64,000 nucleotides of DNA from Aeromonas aquatica (GCF_000764655.1 NZ_JRGL01000162.1:1-64000); one strand, 5' to 3'. Positions 1-11,169 are shown, counted from the first letter of the stretch. Program-made: numbers and translations. The notes: generated from the letters alone by a model not told the origin.

Positions 1-1349
1 CCCCCTTCTGCGGCCAGGCCGCCCGTCGCCAGATAGAGGCGAGCCTGGGCTGCACCATCGAGACCCTGTTCGACGAATTCGACGAGACGCCGCTGGCGTC
101 CGCCTCCATCGCCCAGGTGCACACCGCCAGGTTGAAAGAGAATGGCCGCGAGATCGTCATCAAGGTGATCCGGCCCGACATCGAGCCGGTCATCGAGGCG
201 GATCTGCGCCTGATGCAGGCGCTGGCCCGTCTGGCGGCCCGTTTCGCGCCCCAGAGTGCGAGATTACGCCCCATCGAGGTGGTGGAGGAGTATCGCAAGA
301 CCATACTCGACGAGCTGAACCTGATGCGCGAAGCCGCCAACGCCATCCAGCTGCGCCGCAACTTCACCGGCTCGGATGCCCTCTATGTGCCCGAGGTGTT
401 CACCGAGCACTGTCGCGAGCAGGTGCTGGTGATGGAGCGCATCTATGGCATTCCGGTCTCCGACATCGCGGCGCTGGAGGCCAACGGCACCAATATGAAG
501 CTGCTGGCCGAGCGCGGGGTGGAGGTGTTCTTCACCCAGGTGTTCCGCGACAGCTTCTTCCACGCCGACATGCACCCTGGCAACATCTTCGTCTCCCATG
601 AGCACCCCGAGAATCCGCTCTGGATCGGCATCGACTGCGGCATCGTCGGCACCCTCAACCGGGAAGACAAGCGCTACCTGGCGGAGAACTTCCTCGCCTT
701 CTTCAATCGGGATTACCGCAAGGTGGCCGAGCTGCACGTGGAGTCCGGCTGGGTACCTGCCGACACCAAGGTGGACGAGTTCGAGTTTGCCATCCGCACC
801 GTGCTGGAGCCCATCTTCGAGAAGCCGCTGTCCGAGATCTCGTTCGGCCACGTGCTGCTCAACCTGTTCAACACCGCCCGCCGCTTCAACATGGCGGTGC
901 AGCCGCAGCTGGTGCTGCTGCAGAAGACCCTGCTCTACGTGGAAGGGCTGGGACGCCAGCTCTATCCGCAGCTGGATCTGTGGCAGACCGCCAAGCCTTA
1001 TCTGGAAAGCTGGATGCGCGAGCAGGTGGGGCCCAAGGCGGTGCTGAATGCGATCCGGGAGAAGGCGCCGTTCTGGGCGGAGAAGCTGCCGGAGCTGCCG
1101 GAGCTGGTCTACGAGACCCTGCGCCAGGCCCGTCATCAACAACACCATTTCGAGCAGATGTTTGCGGATTTCCGCCGGCACAGCCATCGTCAGGGTCAGG
1201 CACGCTACCTCTTAGGGGTTGGAGCCAGCCTACTGTTAGTGGGTGTATTCTTGCTGACCCAGAAACAACATATTGAGTGGGGACAAATAACCCTCGCCGG
1301 TGCCGGTGTATGCTGGTTGCTTGGCTGGCTGAAAACCCGTTCCCACTAA
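1..1349 (+). CDS. ubiB: UbiB, ubiquinone biosynthesis atypical kinase/ATPase (5' end outside window)
   Basis: C-terminal ~448 codons of UbiB; the frame is already open at base 3, so the start lies before the window. UbiB is an ADCK/ABC1-type kinase-like ATPase needed for coenzyme Q synthesis at the inner membrane. Visible family marks: the Ala-rich loop ASASIAQVH, the nucleotide-binding Lys in VIKVIRP, the [10 protein letters not shown] loop and the metal-binding IDCGIVG motif. Two hydrophobic segments close the protein (around [17 protein letters not shown] and [15 protein letters not shown]), the usual C-terminal membrane anchor. It precedes tatABC, the conserved gammaproteobacterial order. 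The kinase-like core present here looks intact. Confidence 0.95.
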   Translation, partial: PFCGQAARRQIEASLGCTIETLFDEFDETPLASASIAQVHTARLKENGREIVIKVIRPDIEPVIEADLRLMQALARLAARFAPQSARLRPIEVVEEYRKTILDELNLMREAANAIQLRRNFTGSDALYVPEVFTEHCREQVLVMERIYGIPVSDIAALEANGTNMKLLAERGVEVFFTQVFRDSFFHADMHPGNIFVSHEHPENPLWIGIDCGIVGTLNREDKRYLAENFLAFFNRDYRKVAELHVESGWVPADTKVDEFEFAIRTVLEPIFEKPLSEISFGHVLLNLFNTARRFNMAVQPQLVLLQKTLLYVEGLGRQLYPQLDLWQTAKPYLESWMREQVGPKAVLNAIREKAPFWAEKLPELPELVYETLRQARHQQHHFEQMFADFRRHSHRQGQARYLLGVGASLLLVGVFLLTQKQHIEWGQITLAGAGVCWLLGWLKTRSH

Positions 1350-1371
1350 ACAAAAAACGGCGCTTTCCGGT

Positions 1372-1607
1372 GCCAATCTCGGAGAACTTGCCGGGCTGGT
1401 ATCGGCATCCTTTCCGTCAATAACATACTCGCGCACCTCGGGCGCCAATCTTGGAGAAAGTGCTGGGCTGGTATCAGCATCGTTCCCGTTAATGACAAAC
1501 TCGCGCACTTCGGGCGCCAATCTTGGAGAAAGTGCTGGGCTGGTATCAGCATCGTTCCCGTTAATGACAAACTCGCGCACTTCGGGCGCCAATCTTGGAG
1601 AAATATC
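1372..1607 (+). repeat. 72-bp tandem repeat carrying the tatA ribosome-binding site
   Basis: Units begin at about 1372, 1444, 1516 and 1588, an exact 72-bp period. The first unit is diverged, the second and third are nearly identical, and the fourth is interrupted by the tatA start. Every unit carries GCCAATCTTGGAGAA or a close variant, so the Shine-Dalgarno sequence is present four times, but only the last is followed by a real start codon. After the SD, each upstream unit keeps GGTATCAG at the same distance as codons 2-5 of tatA, so the unit seems to be a decayed copy of the tatA initiation region. Confidence 0.9.
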
Positions 1608-1856
1608 ATGGGTGGTATCAGTATTTGGCAGTTGTTGATCATCGCAGTCATCGTCGTGCTGCTGTTCGGTACCAAGAAGCTGCGCGGGATCGGCGGCGAT
1701 CTCGGGGCGGCGGTCAAGGGTTTCAAGAAGGCGCTGTCGGACGATCCGGCCGATGCCAAACCCGAGCAGAAGGATGCGGAGTTTCCTCCCAAGCAGCTGA
1801 ACGAAGCGGCCAACAGTGCCGATACCGCCAAGCAGAAAGACAAAGATCAGGCCTAA
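1608..1856 (+). CDS. tatA: Twin-arginine translocase subunit TatA
   Basis: An 82-residue protein with the TatA plan: one N-terminal membrane segment (about residues 4-20), the FGTKKLR hinge, an amphipathic helix with [15 protein letters not shown], then a charged tail. TatA oligomers form the pore through which folded, often cofactor-bearing, proteins cross the inner membrane. The start follows TTGGAGAAATATC. It is the first gene of tatABC, 3 bases before tatB. The upstream 72-bp repeat multiplies its ribosome-binding site and may affect expression (inference). Confidence 0.97.
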   Translation: MGGISIWQLLIIAVIVVLLFGTKKLRGIGGDLGAAVKGFKKALSDDPADAKPEQKDAEFPPKQLNEAANSADTAKQKDKDQA

Positions 1857-1859
1857 GCC

Positions 1860-2318
1860 ATGTTTGACATCGGTTTTTGGGAGCTGGTCGTCATCGGTGT
1901 GGTGGCCCTGGTGGTGCTGGGGCCCGAGCGGCTGCCGGTCGCCATCCGTACGGCATCCCACTGGATCAAGCTCATTCGCAGCACCGCCAACTCGGTGAAG
2001 TCCGAGCTGGAGCAGGAGCTCAAGTTGCAAGAGCTGCACAACGATCTGAAGAAGGCCGAGCAGTTGCAGATGAGCAACCTCAGTCCCGAGCTGCAGGAGT
2101 CCATCGAGCAGTTGAAGGCGGCCGCCCAGTCGGTGAACCGCCCCTACCAACCACAGTCTGAGCCACAAAATGAGATCCGTCCGCCGCAGGCGACCCCGAC
2201 GCCAGCTCCCGAACCGGTAGCGCAGGCCATTGCCGTCCCTGAACCGGGTGCGGTGGAGACTGAGGTAGTCGCCGTCGCCCAGGATGCCGCCAGAGAGAAA
2301 GGGGAGGTGAGGTCATGA
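1860..2318 (+). CDS. tatB: Sec-independent translocase subunit TatB
   Basis: A 152-residue TatB: an N-terminal membrane helix ([20 protein letters not shown]), the LGPERLP hinge and a long Glu/Gln-rich amphipathic helix, followed by a Pro/Ala/Glu-rich low-complexity tail. TatB binds TatC to form the receptor for twin-arginine signal peptides. The start lies 3 bases after tatA, and the 3' end overlaps tatC by 4 bases, which suggests translational coupling. The tail is variable in the family and its length here is ordinary. Confidence 0.97.
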   Translation: MFDIGFWELVVIGVVALVVLGPERLPVAIRTASHWIKLIRSTANSVKSELEQELKLQELHNDLKKAEQLQMSNLSPELQESIEQLKAAAQSVNRPYQPQSEPQNEIRPPQATPTPAPEPVAQAIAVPEPGAVETEVVAVAQDAAREKGEVRS

Positions 2319-3070
2319 GTCAGACCGAACAACCCCTGATCAGCCACCTGGTGGAGCTGAGGACGCGTCTGTTGCGGTCGATCTCGGCCATCTTGCTGGC
2401 GTTTGTCGCGCTGATCTATTTCTCCAACGACATCTACGACTTCGTGGCCCAGCCGCTGCTCAGCCAGCTGCCGGCAGGCACCAGCATGATAGCGACGGAT
2501 GTGGCGACCCCCTTCATCACGCCGATCAAGCTGACCCTGGTGGTCTCCTTCTTCGTGGCTATCCCCTATCTGCTGTATCAGGCCTGGTCCTTCATCGCCC
2601 CCGGTCTGTACCAGCACGAGCGACGGCTGATCATGCCGCTGGTGGCCTCCAGCGCCGTGCTGTTCTACGCCGGCATGGCGTTTGCTTACTACGTGGTGTT
2701 CCCGCTGGTGTTCGGCTTCTTCACCAGCACGGCGCCCGCCGGGGTGACGGTGGCGACCGACATCGCCAGCTACCTGGACTTCGTGCTGACCCTGTTCTTC
2801 GCGTTCGGGGTGGCGTTCGAGATCCCGGTGGCCACCATACTGCTGTGCTGGACCGGGGTGACCAACCCCAAGAGCCTGCGGGAGAAACGCCCCTACGTCA
2901 TCGTCGGGGTGTTCGTGGTGGGCATGTTGCTGACCCCGCCGGACGTCTTCTCCCAGACCTTGCTCGCGATCCCCATGTGGGCGCTGTGGGAGATAGGCTT
3001 GTTCTTCGCCCGTTTCTACACCAGGAAAGAGGATGAAGAGTCGCAGGAACAGACGGATGAGGGGAGCTGA
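2315..3070 (+). CDS. tatC: Sec-independent translocase subunit TatC
   Basis: A 251-residue polytopic protein close to the usual length (about 250-260), with six hydrophobic segments and the family motifs [12 protein letters not shown] near the N-terminus and the [20 protein letters not shown] region. TatC recognises the twin-arginine signal peptide and organises the translocase. The ATG overlaps the tatB stop. The acidic C-terminal tail ([13 protein letters not shown]) is cytoplasmic. No clear terminator was seen between it and tatD. Confidence 0.97.
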   Translation: MSQTEQPLISHLVELRTRLLRSISAILLAFVALIYFSNDIYDFVAQPLLSQLPAGTSMIATDVATPFITPIKLTLVVSFFVAIPYLLYQAWSFIAPGLYQHERRLIMPLVASSAVLFYAGMAFAYYVVFPLVFGFFTSTAPAGVTVATDIASYLDFVLTLFFAFGVAFEIPVATILLCWTGVTNPKSLREKRPYVIVGVFVVGMLLTPPDVFSQTLLAIPMWALWEIGLFFARFYTRKEDEESQEQTDEGS

Positions 3071-3181
3071 GGCTCCCTTCCTCTTTTCAGGCTCCGCCCG
3101 GAGGCGTATGGTAAGGCCCCAATCAGAAGATATTTTTCAACTATCTGAAATCTCTTATTTTTGTTCGGAGTATCCCGCGCC

Positions 3182-3967
3182 ATGATCGATATCGGAGTCA
3201 ACCTCACCAGCAGCCAGTTTGCCGGCGAGCAAGCCGAACTGGTGGCTCGAGCCCGCGCCGCCGGGGTCGAGGGGCTGATCCTCACCGGTACCGATCTGGC
3301 GGGCAGTGACGCAAGCGCCGAGCTGGCATCCCGCTGGCCGGGCTATTGCTTCTCCACCGCCGGGGTGCATCCCCACGATGCCAAGAGTGTCGATGACGGC
3401 ACCCTGGCCACGCTGCGCGAGCTGGCGGCCCAGCCCCAGGTGGTGGCCATCGGCGAGTGCGGGCTCGACTACAATCGCGACTTCTCCCCCCGGCCGGTAC
3501 AGGATGCGGTGTTCGACGCCCAGCTGGCCCTGGCCGCCGAGCTGTCGATGCCGGTGTTTCTGCATTGCCGCGATGCCCATGCCAGGTTCATCGAGATCCT
3601 GCGCCCCTGGTTGCCCAAACTGCCGGGGGCCGTGCTGCACTGCTTCACCGGTGCCGACGCCGAGCTGGACGAGTGTCTGGCGCTCGGGCTGCATATCGGG
3701 GTGACCGGCTGGATCTGCGACGAGCGCCGTGGCCAACTGCTGCGCGAGCAGGTGGCCCGGATCCCGGCCGGTCGGCTGATGATAGAGACGGATGCCCCCT
3801 ATCTGGTGCCACGGGATTTGAAACCCAGGCCCAAGCGCAACGAACCCGCTTTTTTGCCGCACATCGCTCAGGTGGTGGCGGCTTGTCGTGGTGAGACGCC
3901 CGAGGCCTTGCTGGCCCATACCCGGGCCACCTCAGCCGCGTTCTTCCAACTTCCATTCCAGGAGTGA
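3182..3967 (+). CDS. tatD: TatD family metal-dependent 3'-5' DNase
   Basis: A 261-residue TatD with an amidohydrolase-type metal site: [24 protein letters not shown] and ETDAPYL are all present. The family acts as a Mg-dependent exonuclease on single-stranded DNA or RNA; despite the name and position it is not needed for Tat export. The ATG at 3182 is chosen because [13 protein letters not shown] is the normal family N-terminus and CGGAG lies upstream; a TTG 21 bases earlier would only add unrelated residues. hemB starts 3 bases after the stop. Confidence 0.93.
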   Translation: MIDIGVNLTSSQFAGEQAELVARARAAGVEGLILTGTDLAGSDASAELASRWPGYCFSTAGVHPHDAKSVDDGTLATLRELAAQPQVVAIGECGLDYNRDFSPRPVQDAVFDAQLALAAELSMPVFLHCRDAHARFIEILRPWLPKLPGAVLHCFTGADAELDECLALGLHIGVTGWICDERRGQLLREQVARIPAGRLMIETDAPYLVPRDLKPRPKRNEPAFLPHIAQVVAACRGETPEALLAHTRATSAAFFQLPFQE

Positions 3968-4990
<1,023 letters not shown>

Positions 4991-5010
4991 TCCCGCTGCC
5001 ACAGTGCCTC

Positions 5011-5038
5011 AGGATGCCGGTCTTTGGACCGGCATCCT
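5011..5038 (+). terminator. Hairpin downstream of hemB
   Basis: Perfect 12-bp stem (AGGATGCCGGTC / GACCGGCATCCT) with a 4-base loop, 20 bases after the hemB stop. The T-run after it is weak (CGTTTCTGG), so termination may be partial. Confidence 0.7.
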
Positions 5039-5210
5039 CGTTTCTGGCAGTCGATCTGGCTATTAAATGAACGAGTTTTGGCGAAAAGTGGGCAACTGGC
5101 CGCGCTCTCGGCGGCAAAGGCTTGATTAATGGGGTTTCTGCCTACATCTTAGGTGGTCCAAGCAAGCTTCTGGACGGCAGGGGCTGTAGAGCATTTAGAG
5201 GTACCCAGTC

Positions 5211-7253
5211 ATGAACAACCCTTTGCTGACAATGGACGCACTGCCCCCCTTCAGCCAGATCCGTCCCGACCAGGTACAGCCTGCCGTGACACAGGCCATC
5301 GCCGACTGCAAACAGAAGATCGAAGACGTGCTGACCCAGCGGGATCCCCACACCTGGGACAGCCTGATAGCCCCGCTCGAAGAGGTCAACGATCGGCTGG
5401 CGCGCATCTGGTCGCCGGTCAGTCACCTCAATTCCGTGCTCAACAGCGAGGCGTTGCGTGAAGCCCACGACGCCTGCCTGCCGCTGCTGTCCGAATTCCA
5501 GACCTATGTCGGTCAGCATGAGGGCCTCTATCAGGCCTATCTGGCACTGTCAGAGAGCGACGACTTCCCCTTGCTGAGCAGCGCCCAGCGCAAGGAGATC
5601 CAGAATACCCTGCGCGATTTTCGTCTGTCCGGCATCGGCCTGTCTGCCGAGGCGCAGCAGCGCTACGGCGAGATCCAGGCCCGCCTCTCCGAACTGGCCT
5701 CCCGTTTCAGCAACAACGTGCTGGACGCGACCCAGGGCTGGAGCAAGCTGGTGACTGACGAGGCCGAGCTGGCCGGATTGCCCGCCAGTGCCCTGGCCGC
5801 CGCCCGCCAACTGGCGGAGCACAAGGGTCAGCAGGGCTGGCTGTTCACCCTGGACATCCCCTCCTACCTGCCGGTGATGATGTATGCGGACAACCGCGCA
5901 CTGCGCGCCGAGCTGTACGAGGCCTTCACCACCCGTGCCTCGGATCAGGGCCCCAACGCCGGCAAGTGGGACAACTCCGCCATCATGACCGAGCTCTTAT
6001 CCCTGCGCCGCGAGCTGGCCCAACTGCTCGGCTTTGGCAACTACGCCGAGCTGTCCCTGGCGACCAAGATGGCGGACAAGACCGAACAGGTGGTGGGCTT
6101 CCTCACCGATCTGGCGGCGAAATCCCTGCCCCAGGGCAAGGCGGAGCTGGAAGAGATCCGCGCCTTCGCCACCGAGCAACACGGCCAGAGCGAGCTGGCG
6201 GCCTGGGACATTCCCTACTACGCCGAGAAGCTCAAGCAGCACAAATTCTCCATCTCCGACGAGCAACTGCGTCCCTACTTCCCCGCCAACAAGGTGGTGA
6301 AGGGGTTGTTCGAGGTGGTACGCCGGGTGTTTGGCATCAAGGTGCGCGAGCGCCTCGGCATCGATACCTGGCATCCGGACGTGCGTTTCTACGACATCTT
6401 CGATAGCGAAGACGAGCTGCGTGGCAGCTTCTACCTCGATCTCTATGCCCGCGAACACAAGCAGGGCGGCGCCTGGATGGATGTCTGCCTGGGTCGTCGC
6501 TACCGTCAGGATGGCTCGCTGCAAAAGCCGGTGGCCTACCTGACCTGCAACTTCAACGGCCCGGTGGATGGCAAGCCGGCGCTGTTCACCCACAACGAGG
6601 TGGTGACCCTGTTCCACGAGTTCGGCCACGGCATTCACCACATGCTGACCCAGATCGACGTGGCCGGTGTGGCCGGTATCAATGGCGTGGCCTGGGATGC
6701 GGTGGAGCTGCCGAGCCAGTTCCTCGAGAACTGGTGCTGGGAGTCCGAGGCGCTGGCCTTTATCTCCGGTCATCATGAGACCGGCGAGCCGCTGCCAGTG
6801 GATTTGTTGGAGAAGATGCTGACCGCCCGCAACTTCCAGGCGGCGATGCAGATGCTGCGCCAGCTGGAGTTCGCCCTGTTCGATTTCCGCCTGCACCAGG
6901 AGTTCGATCCGGCCCACCCCGAGCGGGTGCCCGCCCTGCTGGCGGAGGTGCGCAGCCAGGTCGCCGTGTTGACGCCGCCCGCGTTCAACCGTTTCCAGCA
7001 CAGCTTCTCCCACATCTTCGCCGGCGGCTATGCGGCGGGCTATTACAGCTACAAGTGGGCCGAAGTATTGTCGGCGGATGCCTTCTCCCGTTTCGAGGAA
7101 GAGGGGATCTTCAACCCGGCCACCGGCCAGTCCTTCCTGAAGAACATCCTGGAGAAGGGCGGCTCGAAAGAGCCCATGGAACTGTTCCGCGCCTTCCGGG
7201 GCCGCGAGCCCCAGGTAGATGCCCTGCTGCGCCACAGCGGGATCGCCGTGTGA
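5211..7253 (+). CDS. prlC: Oligopeptidase A (M3 family zinc metallopeptidase)
   Basis: A 680-residue cytosolic thimet-type oligopeptidase. The zinc motif HEFGHGIHH is present (first His about residue 469), followed by the M3 motif with VAWDAVELPSQFLENW. The family degrades short peptides, including cleaved signal peptides, and is known as prlC or opdA. The length matches the E. coli enzyme. Start at MNNPLLTMDALPPF, with GAGG about 10 bases upstream. It stands alone between the hemB hairpin and its own terminator. Confidence 0.95.
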   Translation: MNNPLLTMDALPPFSQIRPDQVQPAVTQAIADCKQKIEDVLTQRDPHTWDSLIAPLEEVNDRLARIWSPVSHLNSVLNSEALREAHDACLPLLSEFQTYVGQHEGLYQAYLALSESDDFPLLSSAQRKEIQNTLRDFRLSGIGLSAEAQQRYGEIQARLSELASRFSNNVLDATQGWSKLVTDEAELAGLPASALAAARQLAEHKGQQGWLFTLDIPSYLPVMMYADNRALRAELYEAFTTRASDQGPNAGKWDNSAIMTELLSLRRELAQLLGFGNYAELSLATKMADKTEQVVGFLTDLAAKSLPQGKAELEEIRAFATEQHGQSELAAWDIPYYAEKLKQHKFSISDEQLRPYFPANKVVKGLFEVVRRVFGIKVRERLGIDTWHPDVRFYDIFDSEDELRGSFYLDLYAREHKQGGAWMDVCLGRRYRQDGSLQKPVAYLTCNFNGPVDGKPALFTHNEVVTLFHEFGHGIHHMLTQIDVAGVAGINGVAWDAVELPSQFLENWCWESEALAFISGHHETGEPLPVDLLEKMLTARNFQAAMQMLRQLEFALFDFRLHQEFDPAHPERVPALLAEVRSQVAVLTPPAFNRFQHSFSHIFAGGYAAGYYSYKWAEVLSADAFSRFEEEGIFNPATGQSFLKNILEKGGSKEPMELFRAFRGREPQVDALLRHSGIAV

Positions 7254-7333
7254 TATTCCGTACCTGTCGCGGCATGGCTTCAAGCAGGTACAGTTCCACG
7301 TCATAGTGGGATCGACGCTTGTTTTTTGAGATA

Positions 7334-7357
7334 AAAAGGGACCTTTTGGTCCCTTTT
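7334..7357 (+). terminator. Rho-independent terminator after prlC
   Basis: Perfect 10-bp stem AAAAGGGACC / GGTCCCTTTT with a TTTT loop. An outer TTGAG...CTCAA pairing can extend the stem. It lies about 80 bases after the prlC stop. Confidence 0.8.
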
Positions 7358-7456
7358 CTCAAAGCTTTTTAATATCTTGCGGAGTGCACATTTGCACTGT
7401 CCCCGCCTCTTGAGTAGAGTCGGGTTCTACCTTCCAGGGAGAGAAAGAACCTTGCC

Positions 7457-10027
7457 ATGAGGCGAGCACTCGAGTCTGTCTATCAAATCATCTCAAGCCT
7501 GTCTCATCTGAGCGGCAAAGGATATTTCGATACCTTTGTGAGTGAAATCGCCAAAGCGGTTGAGGCGGATCTCGTCCTCGTTTCAGGTGGGGACCATTCG
7601 GGCCTATTTTTTACCATACATGCCGCTCATCCCGCCTCCCTCGACATCGATTCCTACAGTTTTCCCCTCGCCGGCACCCCGGGCGAGATCGTCATGCAGC
7701 AGGGTGAAGCCTGGTTCAACGATCGCATCCGGCAGCTGTTTCCCCATGCCGCCGTGCTGGAGCGTTGCCAGGTCAAGGGTTACGCCGGTGTCGCGCTGAA
7801 GGATGCCCAGGGCGAGACCGTGGGGCTGTGCAGCGTCATGTTCAAGCGGGCCATGCCCAGCATGGACAAGATCATGGGCCTGTTGCGCCTGCTGGCGCCG
7901 ATCGCCGGTCGCGAGCTGGCGCTGATGTACCAGCAGCAGTCTCGCCCCCAGCCGTTGCAGACACAGCCGGAGCACCCTCATTTTTTGGACACCATGATGT
8001 CCCATGCCCCGGTCGGCATCGGCAAGCTCGACCTGGAGGGGAAGATCATCTGGGTCAATCCGGCCATCGAGAAGATGCTGGGATACAACCAGCATGAGCT
8101 GCAGCAGCGCACCGCTGCCGAGATCAATCACCCGGAAGATTGGCTGGTCAGCATTCCCTACTATGAAGAGCTCAGACGGGGGGAGAGGCACGCCTTCACC
8201 CAGGAGAAACGCTACCTGCACCGGGATGGCTCCGTGCTCTGGGGCCGGGTGACGGTAACCCTGATCCGCGACAAGCAACTGCGCCCCGATTACCTGATGC
8301 TGGTGCTGGAAAACATCGATCCCATCAAGCGCCACGCCGAACAACTCAAGCTCTCCCACCGGGTCTATGACAACCTCTCCGAAGCCATCCTGGTGTGTGA
8401 TGTGGACAGTCGCATCATCTCGGTGAATCCGGCGTTCGAGAAGATCACCGGTTACAGCGAAGAGGAGGCCCGTGGCCAGCGCCCCAGCCTGCTCAAGTCC
8501 GGACTGCACGATCAGACCTTCTACGCCGACATGTATCACGCCCTGGAGCGGGTCGGGATCTGGCGCGGCGAGGTGTGGAACAAACGCAAGAACGGCAAGC
8601 TCTATCCCCAGCAGCTGATGATCAGCGCCTTGCGGGAAGGGGGCCGGATCAGTCAGTACATCGCCATCTTCAGCGATCTCTCCCAGACCAAGCTGGCGGA
8701 GCAGAAGATCGCGGCCCAGGCGAATTATGACAATCTCACCGGCCTGCCCAACCGCTGGCTGTTTGGCCGCTGCCTCAGCCGCTTCTGCGAGCGGGGTGAG
8801 CGCTTCGCGCTCATGGTGCTGGATCTCAACAACTTCAAGGCGGTCAACAACAGCATGGATCACCATGTTGGCGATGCCCTGCTGCGGGAGGTGTCGGATC
8901 GGCTGGTGAGCCGGGTGCGCACCGAGGATCTGGTGGCCCGCATCGGCGGCGACGAGTTTGCCTTCCTGGTGCCGGGCATCGTCAACCGCCGCCAGGCCGA
9001 GGTGTTTGCCAAGCAGGTGATAGGCGGCTTCGCCCGTCCCTTCATGCTGGCCAACCAGCATCTCTATGTGACGGCGACCTTGGGGATCACCCTCTGCCCC
9101 AACGACGGCACCGACAGTGATGAGCTGCTGCGCAATGCCGAGCAGGCGCTGTTCGTCGCCAAACGGCAAGGGCGGCCGATCGGCACCTACAGCTCCTCCA
9201 TGCGCGAGGAGGTGAGCCAGCGTCACCAGATGCAGCAGGATCTCGCGGAGGCCATCAAGCTGGGGCAGTTGACCATGGCCTATCAGCCGATCTGGGACAA
9301 CCGCAGCGGCCGGGTCGCCAAGCTGGAGGCGCTGGTGCGCTGGTACCATCCCCACTGGGGTCAGGTCTCGCCGGCGGACTTCATTCCGCTGGCGGAAGAG
9401 GCGGGGCTCATTCAGGGGCTGGGGGCGCTGGTGCTGTGGCAGTCCTGTCGCGATCTGGCCCGGCTGCAGCAGTCCGGTTTCCCGGAGCTGCAGATGTCCA
9501 TCAACCGCTCCACCCTGGAGTTCCAGACAATCGATCCCGAGGCCAGCGAGTGGCTCAGGGTGATCCATCACTTCGGCCTGGACCCCAAGGACATCATCAT
9601 CGAGATCACCGAGTCCCTGTTGATGGAGACCAGCGATCAGCACAGGGTGCGGATCGATGCCTTGCGCGAGGCGGGCTGCAAGCTGGCCATCGATGACTTC
9701 GGCACCGGCTACTCGGCACTGAACTACCTGCGCACCTTCCCGGTGGATCTGGTCAAGATCGACCGCTCCTTCGTGCGCCACATCCCCTTCAACGAGCAGG
9801 ACAGGCTGCTGCTCGACGGCATCATCAACATAGTGCACAACCTCGGCATGCAGGTGGTGATCGAGGGGGTCGAGACCCGCGAGCAGCTCAACTTCCTCTG
9901 CCAGAAGGGTTGTGCCTTCACCCAGGGTTACCTGCTCAGCCGCCCACTGCCCTACGACGACCTGGTGGAATACCTGACCCTCAACCGGCAGGGGATGAAC
10001 CTGGCCAATCTGACCATCGTGAGCTGA
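7457..10027 (+). CDS. GAF-PAS-PAS-GGDEF-EAL cyclic-di-GMP protein
   Basis: An 856-residue soluble protein with no membrane segment. In order: an N-terminal GAF-like region (about 10-160), two PAS domains (about 180-290 and 310-415), GGDEF (about 430-590) and EAL (about 605-845). GGDEF is intact (RIGGDEF, residues 497-501) and is preceded by RTED at the spacing of an inhibitory I-site (RxxD). The EAL domain keeps KLEALVRW, EITESLL, DDFGTGYS, KIDRSFV and EGVET, so phosphodiesterase activity is likely. Both catalytic halves look competent; which one dominates cannot be read from sequence. Input is probably cytoplasmic redox or small molecules (inference). Single-gene unit. Confidence 0.9.
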   Translation: MRRALESVYQIISSLSHLSGKGYFDTFVSEIAKAVEADLVLVSGGDHSGLFFTIHAAHPASLDIDSYSFPLAGTPGEIVMQQGEAWFNDRIRQLFPHAAVLERCQVKGYAGVALKDAQGETVGLCSVMFKRAMPSMDKIMGLLRLLAPIAGRELALMYQQQSRPQPLQTQPEHPHFLDTMMSHAPVGIGKLDLEGKIIWVNPAIEKMLGYNQHELQQRTAAEINHPEDWLVSIPYYEELRRGERHAFTQEKRYLHRDGSVLWGRVTVTLIRDKQLRPDYLMLVLENIDPIKRHAEQLKLSHRVYDNLSEAILVCDVDSRIISVNPAFEKITGYSEEEARGQRPSLLKSGLHDQTFYADMYHALERVGIWRGEVWNKRKNGKLYPQQLMISALREGGRISQYIAIFSDLSQTKLAEQKIAAQANYDNLTGLPNRWLFGRCLSRFCERGERFALMVLDLNNFKAVNNSMDHHVGDALLREVSDRLVSRVRTEDLVARIGGDEFAFLVPGIVNRRQAEVFAKQVIGGFARPFMLANQHLYVTATLGITLCPNDGTDSDELLRNAEQALFVAKRQGRPIGTYSSSMREEVSQRHQMQQDLAEAIKLGQLTMAYQPIWDNRSGRVAKLEALVRWYHPHWGQVSPADFIPLAEEAGLIQGLGALVLWQSCRDLARLQQSGFPELQMSINRSTLEFQTIDPEASEWLRVIHHFGLDPKDIIIEITESLLMETSDQHRVRIDALREAGCKLAIDDFGTGYSALNYLRTFPVDLVKIDRSFVRHIPFNEQDRLLLDGIINIVHNLGMQVVIEGVETREQLNFLCQKGCAFTQGYLLSRPLPYDDLVEYLTLNRQGMNLANLTIVS

Positions 10028-10078
10028 TCCCCCGCTTCTGCTATCATGCTCGGCTCCATGCCGTCATGAGTCTTCGTT

Positions 10079-10837
10079 ATGCACCATATCCAGGTTTTCA
10101 GTGAAGTGCCCGCCCGTGAAGGGGAGCTCGATGCCTTGCGGCTGCGGCTGGCAGGGGTCGACTTTCCCGCGCCCTTCGCCCTGGTGCTGACCGAGACCAG
10201 GCTGGAGCTGCGCAAGTTGGATGAACCCAAGCTGGGGGCCGTCCACGTGGACTTCGTGGACGGCGCCGTGGCCCACAGACGCAAGTTTGGTGGCGGCCGG
10301 GGCCAATCCATCGCCAAGGCGGTGGGGCTCAAGGCGGGGGCCATGCCGACCGTGGTGGATGCGACGGCGGGGCTGGGGCGCGATGCCTTCGTGCTGGCTT
10401 CGCTGGGTTGCAAGGTGACGCTGATCGAGCGCAGCCCCGTGGTGGCGGCCCTGCTGCAGGATGGATTGACGCGGGCGGCGCAGGATCCCGAGATCGGGCC
10501 CTGGGTGCGCGAGCGGATGCAGCTGCTGCAAGGCCCGGCGGTGGACAACCTGCTGGCGCTGGCCGAGCGACCGGATGTCATCTACCTGGACCCCATGTTC
10601 CCCCACAAGCAGAAGTCGGCGCTGGTGAAGAAAGAGATGCGGGTGTTTCAGTCCCTGGTGGGGCCGGATCTGGACGCGGATGCCCTGCTGCCAGCAGCGT
10701 TGCAGATGGCCGACAAGCGGGTGGTGGTGAAGCGGCCGGACTACGCGGGCTGGCTCAACGAGCAGAAGCCGAGCATGGCCATCGAGACCAAGAGCAACCG
10801 CTTCGACGTCTATGTGATGGCGGCGCTGGCGGGGTAG
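10079..10837 (+). CDS. rsmJ: 16S rRNA (guanine-1516-N2)-methyltransferase
   Basis: A 252-residue RsmJ (YhiQ) that methylates G1516 of 16S rRNA using S-adenosylmethionine. Visible motifs: SAM-binding [15 protein letters not shown], acidic LIERSP after beta-2, and the catalytic-region [16 protein letters not shown] typical of this family. In E. coli it is next to prlC; here the GGDEF-EAL gene lies between them. It ends at a strong bidirectional hairpin shared with rof on the other strand. Confidence 0.94.
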   Translation: MHHIQVFSEVPAREGELDALRLRLAGVDFPAPFALVLTETRLELRKLDEPKLGAVHVDFVDGAVAHRRKFGGGRGQSIAKAVGLKAGAMPTVVDATAGLGRDAFVLASLGCKVTLIERSPVVAALLQDGLTRAAQDPEIGPWVRERMQLLQGPAVDNLLALAERPDVIYLDPMFPHKQKSALVKKEMRVFQSLVGPDLDADALLPAALQMADKRVVVKRPDYAGWLNEQKPSMAIETKSNRFDVYVMAALAG

Positions 10838-10862
10838 GCCGACATCAGGGCAACACGAACAT

Positions 10863-10899
10863 AAAAACAGAGGGCCAGCATAGCTGGCCCTCTGTTTTT
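10863..10899. terminator. Bidirectional terminator between rsmJ and rof
   Basis: Perfect 17-bp stem with a 3-base loop; A-run on the left and T-run on the right, so it can act for rsmJ (+) and for rhlB-gppA-rof (-). Confidence 0.9.
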
Positions 10900-10914
10900 A
10901 TTCGCTGCACAGGA

Positions 10915-11169
10915 TCAGCCTTCCGGGATGAAGTGCACCCGCTTCTGCTCCCCCTGCCAGATCAGATCCAAGGTGGCCAGATCCGCCAGACTCAGTCGCT
11001 CGCCGCTGTCGAGCAGCAGATACTCGACGCCGTCCCTTGCCTCTATGGTGCGGATCTTGTCTGCCCATTGCCGTCCTTCGCGGCTGGTGAGTGTCACCGG
11101 CAACTGCCAGCTGGCGGCGATCTCGAGCCAGTCGTAGAGGTCACAGCTGATGGGTTGATAGTCCGTCAT
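10915..11169 (-). CDS. rof: Rho-binding antiterminator Rof (YaeO-like)
   Basis: An 84-residue protein matching Rof/YaeO in length and pattern: YQPISCDLYDWLE at the N-terminus, VEYLLLDSGE in the middle, and a final beta-strand with GEQKRVHFIP. Rof binds Rho and blocks its primary RNA-binding site, lowering Rho-dependent termination. The ATG has AAGGAG 8 bases upstream. It is the last gene of rhlB-gppA-rof, 25 bases after gppA, and lies about 3.5 kb from rho, which is on the opposite strand. Confidence 0.85.
   Translation of the reverse strand: MTDYQPISCDLYDWLEIAASWQLPVTLTSREGRQWADKIRTIEARDGVEYLLLDSGERLSLADLATLDLIWQGEQKRVHFIPEG

Noticed and set aside
1236-2168. A 310-codon minus-strand frame with 24-residue repeats ([13 protein letters not shown])
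   Set aside because: The repeats follow from the 72-bp DNA repeat being a multiple of three; the rest is antisense to tatA and tatB.
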